From the NCBI RefSeq assembly GCF_047607725.1, contig NZ_JBLKSS010000168.1, positions 1 to 8,570 on the forward strand: a stretch of DNA of 8,570 nucleotides, read 5' to 3'. Every line of letters begins with the position of its first letter. Position 1 is the first letter of the stretch. The position numbers were made by a program, and so were the translations under genes. Positions 5,295 through 8,570 of the stretch are shown here, piece by piece. This stretch comes from JBLKSS01 sp047607725. Lineage in GTDB: Bacteria > Pseudomonadota > Gammaproteobacteria > Enterobacterales > Enterobacteriaceae. The notes under the pieces are model-generated. The model did no database searches, was not told the origin of the DNA, and saw only the letters and a list, made by a program, of their open reading frames with translations.

Positions 5295-6515
5295 TCAGAC
5301 ACTCCCTTTATTGTCTTCTTCGACCGCGTCATAAATACGCTGCATGATATCCGGAAAGGCGGACTGCACGCGGCTCCAGCTTGGGATGAAAGGCTTATCG
5401 TTCGGCCGTTTGATAAACGCCTGGCCGGCGTCGAGAATGCACTGCATAAACAACTCCACCGCGGCCTCTTCGCTGTGCTGGTCGAAACTCAAGCCGTTCA
5501 TGATAGCATCATGATGATAAAAGTCCAAAATATCCAACGCGTTACGATAATAGGTCGCTTTTAGCACCCGAAAAGAATCGCTGGTGAGATTCACGCCCAT
5601 CGTCGCCAGTTTACGATAGAGAGATTGGATAATATCGTTACTCATCCGTTTCAGACCGCCCGAGCCATCCTCTTCCGCCAGTGGCTGATGTTTATGATCG
5701 TAATTATCGGCAATTTCAACCTGACAAATGTGATTGGGTGAATAGTTGCGGTAAATTTCCGACAGCAGGCCAATTTCCAGACCCCAATCGCCGGGGATTT
5801 TCATATCATGCATTACCCGGGTACGCATCGCGAATTCACCGGACAACGGGTAACGAAAGCTGTTCAGGTAATCCAGATATTCAGATTGTCCATATACGTT
5901 TTCCAGCGAACGCAGAAGCGGTCCCACCAGTAGGCGCACCACGCGGCCGTTCATCTTGCCATTGGCGACCCGAGCGTAAAACCCTTTACAGAATTCGTAG
6001 CTGAAACGGGGATGCACGACCGGATAGAGTAAACGCGCCAGCATGCCGCGGTCATAGGTGACGATATCGCAGTCGTGCAGGGCAACCGCCAAGGTGCGAT
6101 CCGAGGCCAGCGTGTAGCCGGTACAAAACCAGACATTGCGGCCCTTACCCGGTTCGGTGGGGGATAATCCCTCTTTTTCCAATTCGGCATCGATGGCTTT
6201 CAACCGCGGCCCATCATTCCATAAGATACGATGGTGCTGCGGCAAGCGGGAAAAAAATTCTCGGGCGTGAAGGAATTGATCGCGGTCGGCGCGATCCAGA
6301 CCGATAACGATTTCTTCCAGGTAAGGGACCCGCGCTAATTCGTCTATGATATGGGTCAGTGCCGGTCCCTCGAGTTCGGAAAAAAGCGAAGGAAGGATAA
6401 GCCCCATCTTTCGCTTGCGGGAGAAGCCGATGAGTTCGGTCTCCAATTCTTCCACTTTCCGATCGGACAGATTATGGAAATTGGCAATAATTCCGTTTTG
6501 GTGAAAATCGCTCAT
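5295..6515 (-). CDS. gpgS: Glucosyl-3-phosphoglycerate synthase (GT81 family)
   Basis: This GT-A glycosyltransferase joins a nucleotide-sugar (NDP-glucose in the family) to D-3-phosphoglycerate, giving glucosyl-3-phosphoglycerate, the precursor of the compatible solute glucosylglycerate. The 406-residue product shows a start of the nucleotide-binding fold at KMGLILPSLFSE (36-47), the GKGRNVW loop (123-129), the metal-binding DxD as Asp148-Cys-Asp150 in ALHDCDIVTYDR, the acceptor-loop signature PGDWGLEIGLLSEIY (241-255), and NYDHKHQPL (271-279) carrying the metal-ligand His region. Length is near that of bacterial enzymes such as Persephonella GpgS and longer than mycobacterial ones (about 324). 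GGGGG sits seven bases before ATG. It is second in an operon, 55 bases after mpgP. Donor (UDP- or GDP-glucose, or mannose) cannot be told from sequence alone. No lesions. Confidence 0.92.
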   Translation of the reverse strand: MSDFHQNGIIANFHNLSDRKVEELETELIGFSRKRKMGLILPSLFSELEGPALTHIIDELARVPYLEEIVIGLDRADRDQFLHAREFFSRLPQHHRILWNDGPRLKAIDAELEKEGLSPTEPGKGRNVWFCTGYTLASDRTLAVALHDCDIVTYDRGMLARLLYPVVHPRFSYEFCKGFYARVANGKMNGRVVRLLVGPLLRSLENVYGQSEYLDYLNSFRYPLSGEFAMRTRVMHDMKIPGDWGLEIGLLSEIYRNYSPNHICQVEIADNYDHKHQPLAEEDGSGGLKRMSNDIIQSLYRKLATMGVNLTSDSFRVLKATYYRNALDILDFYHHDAIMNGLSFDQHSEEAAVELFMQCILDAGQAFIKRPNDKPFIPSWSRVQSAFPDIMQRIYDAVEEDNKGSV

Positions 6516-6570
6516 AAAACAACCCCCAATGGCTATGTTTTTTATTGAATTGTTATGGGTATGACCTTAA

Positions 6571-7383
6571 TCACGCCTCGGTAATAAAATGGTTTAAACC
6601 TTCCACCCAACCCTCCGGTCCGTAGGCGTGAGTGCGATAAATTGACGGGTGTGCCGAGGACAGCACCACCGGTGTTTTACTGTAGCCGCGGATAATCACG
6701 GCATAATTCACCGCGTCAAGCATGGATTGGTCGTTGGGGCCGTCACCCAAACCTAGGGTTTGCCAGTTTCGGCCGTCGTGCTGGCGGTATTGTTCAAGAA
6801 GCCAGCGTACCGCGGCGCCTTTGCCGCTGCCTCGCGACATGACGTGGTAAAACCTACCGCCCTCGGTGATGGCCAAATCCTCTGCCGCCAGTTCGGCGGC
6901 GAAAGCGGCGAGTCTGTCGTCGGTATCGCGCCAAATAAAAGCTTCCGAGGCTTGGCGTGTTTTTGCCAGCTGTGCCTCTTTCACGCTGAGACCGGTCCAT
7001 TCCGCAACTTCATTGGCGGTCACATCGCCAAAGCCAAAAAATTTGTAGCCGTGCGCCTCGCGCAGGCGCGTTATGACGGCGTGTAGGGTGGCGTAATCCT
7101 TACCGGTAAAGCCCCCGGTCGATACCTGTGCGTTTGGCCACCGCGCGTCAAGCTGTAAAGCGGCGCCGTTTTCAGCAATGAACGGCGCCCCTACCAAGCC
7201 CAGTTGCGTCTGTAGAGTAACGATTTCAGCCGTGGTTTTACTTGAACAGATGACAATCGGTATGTCGTTGGCTTTCAATTTCGCCAGCCAGGGCGCGGCG
7301 GGCTGCCAGCTATAGGTATGGTGATCTAGCAAAGAACCATCTAAATCGGTAATCACCAATAGGGGGTCGGTCAAGCTCGGCAT
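6571..7383 (-). CDS. mpgP: Mannosyl/glucosyl-3-phosphoglycerate phosphatase (YedP, HAD family)
   Basis: A HAD hydrolase that removes the phosphate from glycosyl-3-phosphoglycerate. I start it at ATG 7383, not the upstream TTG at 7404: GGCGGAG lies just before and the protein then aligns with E. coli YedP (271 aa) from its first residues (MPSLTDPLLVITDLDGSLLD). Of 270 residues, motif I is DLDG with nucleophile Asp13 and Asp15, motif II CSSKT (46-50), motif III Lys188 in RGSGKG, and motif IV GLGDGPND (211-218). The cap includes ENGAALQ and EWTGLS. It is first in an operon with gpgS, which supplies its likely substrate; in E. coli the homologue has no such synthase next to it. A -10-like TATACT (7446-7441) lies upstream. 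Intact by eye. Confidence 0.96.
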   Translation of the reverse strand: MPSLTDPLLVITDLDGSLLDHHTYSWQPAAPWLAKLKANDIPIVICSSKTTAEIVTLQTQLGLVGAPFIAENGAALQLDARWPNAQVSTGGFTGKDYATLHAVITRLREAHGYKFFGFGDVTANEVAEWTGLSVKEAQLAKTRQASEAFIWRDTDDRLAAFAAELAAEDLAITEGGRFYHVMSRGSGKGAAVRWLLEQYRQHDGRNWQTLGLGDGPNDQSMLDAVNYAVIIRGYSKTPVVLSSAHPSIYRTHAYGPEGWVEGLNHFITEA

Positions 7384-7754
7384 GCTGTTCTCCGCCTCGT
7401 TCAAATCGTGGCGTCCACCGGGCCGCCTCTCCAGCCAATCAGTATATATGATGGCTTATTGATCTATGGGAATAAATGATCATTTAAACGGTTCTTGAGC
7501 GGACAAATGTTAACCTGAAACTAAAATCATGTTTATAGTTTATCAGAATGCTCCTAATTTAGAGCATTGTCTATTCCCCTTCTATTGCCACGGGTATAGT
7601 AATGGAAAAAGGTATTATCATACAATGCATTATATATTCATGACGGCCTATGCGAGCACCGTGTGGCGCTCGAGGATTTCGCTGGTGAGCATCAGGGAAA
7701 CAGAAACAAACGTAACGTTATTTGCCAATTATTATGAACTATATAATATGGAAA
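7384..7754. other. Divergent control region between mpgP and dsrA
   Basis: This AT-rich 371-bp stretch separates mpgP (-) from dsrA (+). On the minus strand TATACT at 7446-7441 is the best mpgP -10, with no good -35. A 14-bp perfect palindrome, TAAATGATCATTTA, lies at 7473-7486, centred about 45 bases before the predicted mpgP start, where an activator could sit. An open + frame (7529-7765) has no ribosome site or known pattern and runs into dsrA, so I do not call it a gene. Confidence 0.5.
7742..7747 (+). promoter_or_regulatory. -10 box of dsrA
   Basis: Perfect TATAAT placed seven to eight bases before the start expected by alignment with E. coli DsrA (about 7755). TTGCCA (7722-7727) is only 14 bp upstream, so the -35 is either suboptimal or not conserved. 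Two independent cues (RNA alignment and box position) agree on the same start. Confidence 0.7.
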
Positions 7755-7849
7755 AGGTAATCTGATTTCCTAGTGTAACGAACTTTAAAATTCATCCCGC
7801 AAAGGCGGAATTTATGCTTCCCTGGTCTCCCCCGCCCGGGGATTTTTTT
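7755..7849 (+). ncRNA. dsrA: DsrA small regulatory RNA homologue
   Basis: DsrA is an Hfq-dependent sRNA that opens the rpoS leader for translation and represses hns. GATTTCCTAGTGTAACGAA (7764-7782) matches the E. coli rpoS-pairing segment GATTTCCTGGTGTAACGAA at 18 of 19 positions, preceded by a similar AATCT/CATCA. Next, AAATTC (7788-7793) and GAATTT (7808-7813) with inner CGC/GCG around AAAG form the middle stem. The end is terminator TCCCC/GGGGA plus seven T, giving about 95 nt against 87. Context agrees: tail-to-tail with yodD and head-to-head with mpgP (yedP), as in E. coli. The seed has one A for G, and the middle and last hairpins differ in sequence, so hns pairing is uncertain. TTCCCTGGT recurs at 7818-7826. 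Confidence 0.86.
7828..7849 (+). terminator. Terminator of dsrA
   Basis: TCCCC (7828-7832) pairs with GGGGA (7838-7842) around CGCCC, followed by TTTTTTT (7843-7849). The stem is short but GC-rich. It lies 18 bases from the end of the full-length yodD frame coming from the other strand. Confidence 0.8.
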
Positions 7850-7867
7850 ATGCTCGCGCTCTGGCGC

Positions 7868-8104
7868 TCAATTATTCACTTCATTATTGACGGTAAAATT
7901 GCGGATATCCAAATCATAAGCCTCGGCCAGCGCCCCGAGGGTGGTATATTGTCGTCCCTATACAGTCACCATGTGCGCCTCTTCGTTATCCTCATGTTCT
8001 TGCACCGTTTCGCTGGTGATGTCGGCAACCGCGTTTAGTAAAGCGTCTACGTCAATGCTGATTTCACGCTTCGTATGTTCGTTATATTCTTTGGCGAAAG
8101 CCAT
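7868..8104 (-). pseudogene. yodD: yodD homologue interrupted by an in-frame TAG
   Basis: ATG 8104 has GGGGAG upstream on the minus strand. The frame encodes MAFAKEYNEHTKREISIDVD and ALLNAVADIT, close to E. coli YodD (AKEYSDTAKREVSVDVDALLAAI). It stops at TAG (7960-7958) after 48 codons. Without any frame change the same frame continues GRQYTTLGALAEAYDLDIRNF to TGA at 7870-7868, matching the YodD C-terminus (GREYHTWRELADAFELDIHDF). The TAG replaces the Asp of VxVDG. Full length would be 78 residues against 75. YodD is a small stress-induced protein of poorly known role. A truncated 48-aa product, TAG read-through or recent loss are all possible; the intact downstream frame suggests the stop is young. 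Confidence 0.86.
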
Positions 8105-8141
8105 GATCGTCTCCCCAGGAAAGAATGAAAAAGACAGTATA

Positions 8142-8148
8142 ATTATAG
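8142..8148 (-). promoter_or_regulatory. Possible sigma-S-type -10 for yodD
   Basis: CTATAAT on the minus strand (8148 to 8142), about 38 bases before ATG 8104, followed by TATACT. It resembles sigma-S -10 elements and has no clear -35. The sequence TATAATTATA is palindromic, so it also gives a + strand TATAAT at 8138-8143 and could start transcription both ways. Confidence 0.38.
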
Positions 8149-8306
8149 CCAAGAAAAGCCTAGCCCGAGGGATTCTCCGCCAGACGCCAAACGCAAGACA
8201 GCCAGGAGCCATAGGCCAGACATCTGATGCCAGATACTTGATGCCCTATGCCCGAGGAGAGTCAATGTCAGATGAGAGAAGCTTAGCGGGCGGGAAAAGA
8301 GATTCG

Positions 8307-8337
8307 GGCGCGGCACCCCTTTCGGGAAGCGCCTTTT
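8307..8337 (+). terminator. Weak terminator-like hairpin
   Basis: GGCGC (8307-8311) pairs with GCGCC (8329-8333); inside, CCC (8316-8318) can pair with GGG (8324-8326). Four T follow. The interrupted stem and short T-run make it a weak candidate. It would end a + transcript starting near 8150. Confidence 0.35.
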
Positions 8338-8570
8338 AATGGATCGCCAGGTGAATGAATGCGGCGCGGGCCGTTGACGCGCGCGCAAGTTGGGCAGCTT
8401 TTATCATAATCCCGCTGGCGGCTGAGGGAAGGTAAGCGCCCCGTGGAGGACGTCTTGAATTATTGGTGGGTTTGTTGTACGGCCCGGTAAGAATATGTTC
8501 CACTACGATGCCTAGTGAACCCGCATCCTATAAGGGACGGCTGTCAGATCATGGATAATCCGGCGATGAT

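Larger units (their letters stand above)
8105..8570. other. 466 bp upstream of yodD, no firm gene
   Basis: Beyond the yodD promoter I find no protein I recognise. In E. coli this side leads to dsrB and rcsA; I looked for both and see neither. It holds a small GATGCC-rich patch (8224-8246), a 24-codon + frame at 8265-8339 with GAGGAG just upstream, and the weak hairpin at 8307-8337. An ATG at 8551 runs off the window with a poorly spaced ribosome site. Confidence 0.45.

Noticed and set aside
7384..7404. TTG start for mpgP at 7404
   Set aside because: ATG 7383 has a strong GGAG-type site and aligns with the YedP N-terminus.
7529..7765. 78-codon + frame between mpgP and dsrA
   Set aside because: No ribosome site, no recognisable pattern, AT-rich chance frame; it contains the dsrA promoter and runs into the sRNA.
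8551..8570. Partial + CDS starting MDNPAM at the window edge
   Set aside because: AAGGGA is about 13 bases from the ATG, too far, and six codons cannot support a call.

Overview
The window looks like chromosome from a Sodalis-type insect-associated enterobacterium (Enterobacterales). ApbE, the YedP-type phosphatase, YodD, YqaE, the MarA-like regulator and a DsrA-like sRNA all read as enterobacterial. Coding density is low, long stretches are gene-free, two small conserved genes are broken and an IS66 end is present, which fits a genome early in host-associated decay. The genus is an inference from these traits; no rRNA or other marker is present.

Left part (1-3620, genes on +). The window opens in the last 34 codons of an IS66-family transposase and its probable right end. 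Next come a yqaE/Pmp3-type membrane peptide gene killed by a one-base deletion, a 99-residue helical protein of unknown function, a complete apbE (FAD:protein FMN transferase lipoprotein), a secreted DUF305 His/Met-rich protein, and two very small genes: a 32-residue Lys-rich protein followed by a strong terminator, and a 43-residue acidic protein ending in a CxxC motif.

Middle part (3621-4756). More than 1 kb has no convincing protein gene. It holds a degenerate TGATGGC-type repeat, two competing hairpins before a T-tract, and on the minus strand a compact sRNA-like unit (perfect TATAAT box, about 60 nt, strong terminator). That unit carries ATTTCCCTGGTGTAAC, the kind of seed DsrA and ArcZ use on the rpoS leader.

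Right part (4757-8570, protein genes on -). The phosphatase gene mpgP (yedP) is followed by gpgS, a GT81 glucosyl-3-phosphoglycerate synthase. Together they form a two-step route from 3-phosphoglycerate to a glycosylglycerate compatible solute. A strong terminator closes this operon, and a stand-alone MarA-like AraC regulator lies beyond it. Upstream of mpgP lies a DsrA homologue on the + strand, divergent from mpgP and convergent with a yodD gene that carries an in-frame TAG. As I recall the E. coli map, yodD-dsrA-yedP has the same order and orientations, so this is a conserved block with gpgS added.

A possible common theme is stress and the sigma-S circuit: DsrA, a second sRNA with a similar seed, a compatible-solute operon, and weakly a helical protein with an IraP/YecF-like pattern. 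The link is inference; only the individual elements are seen.
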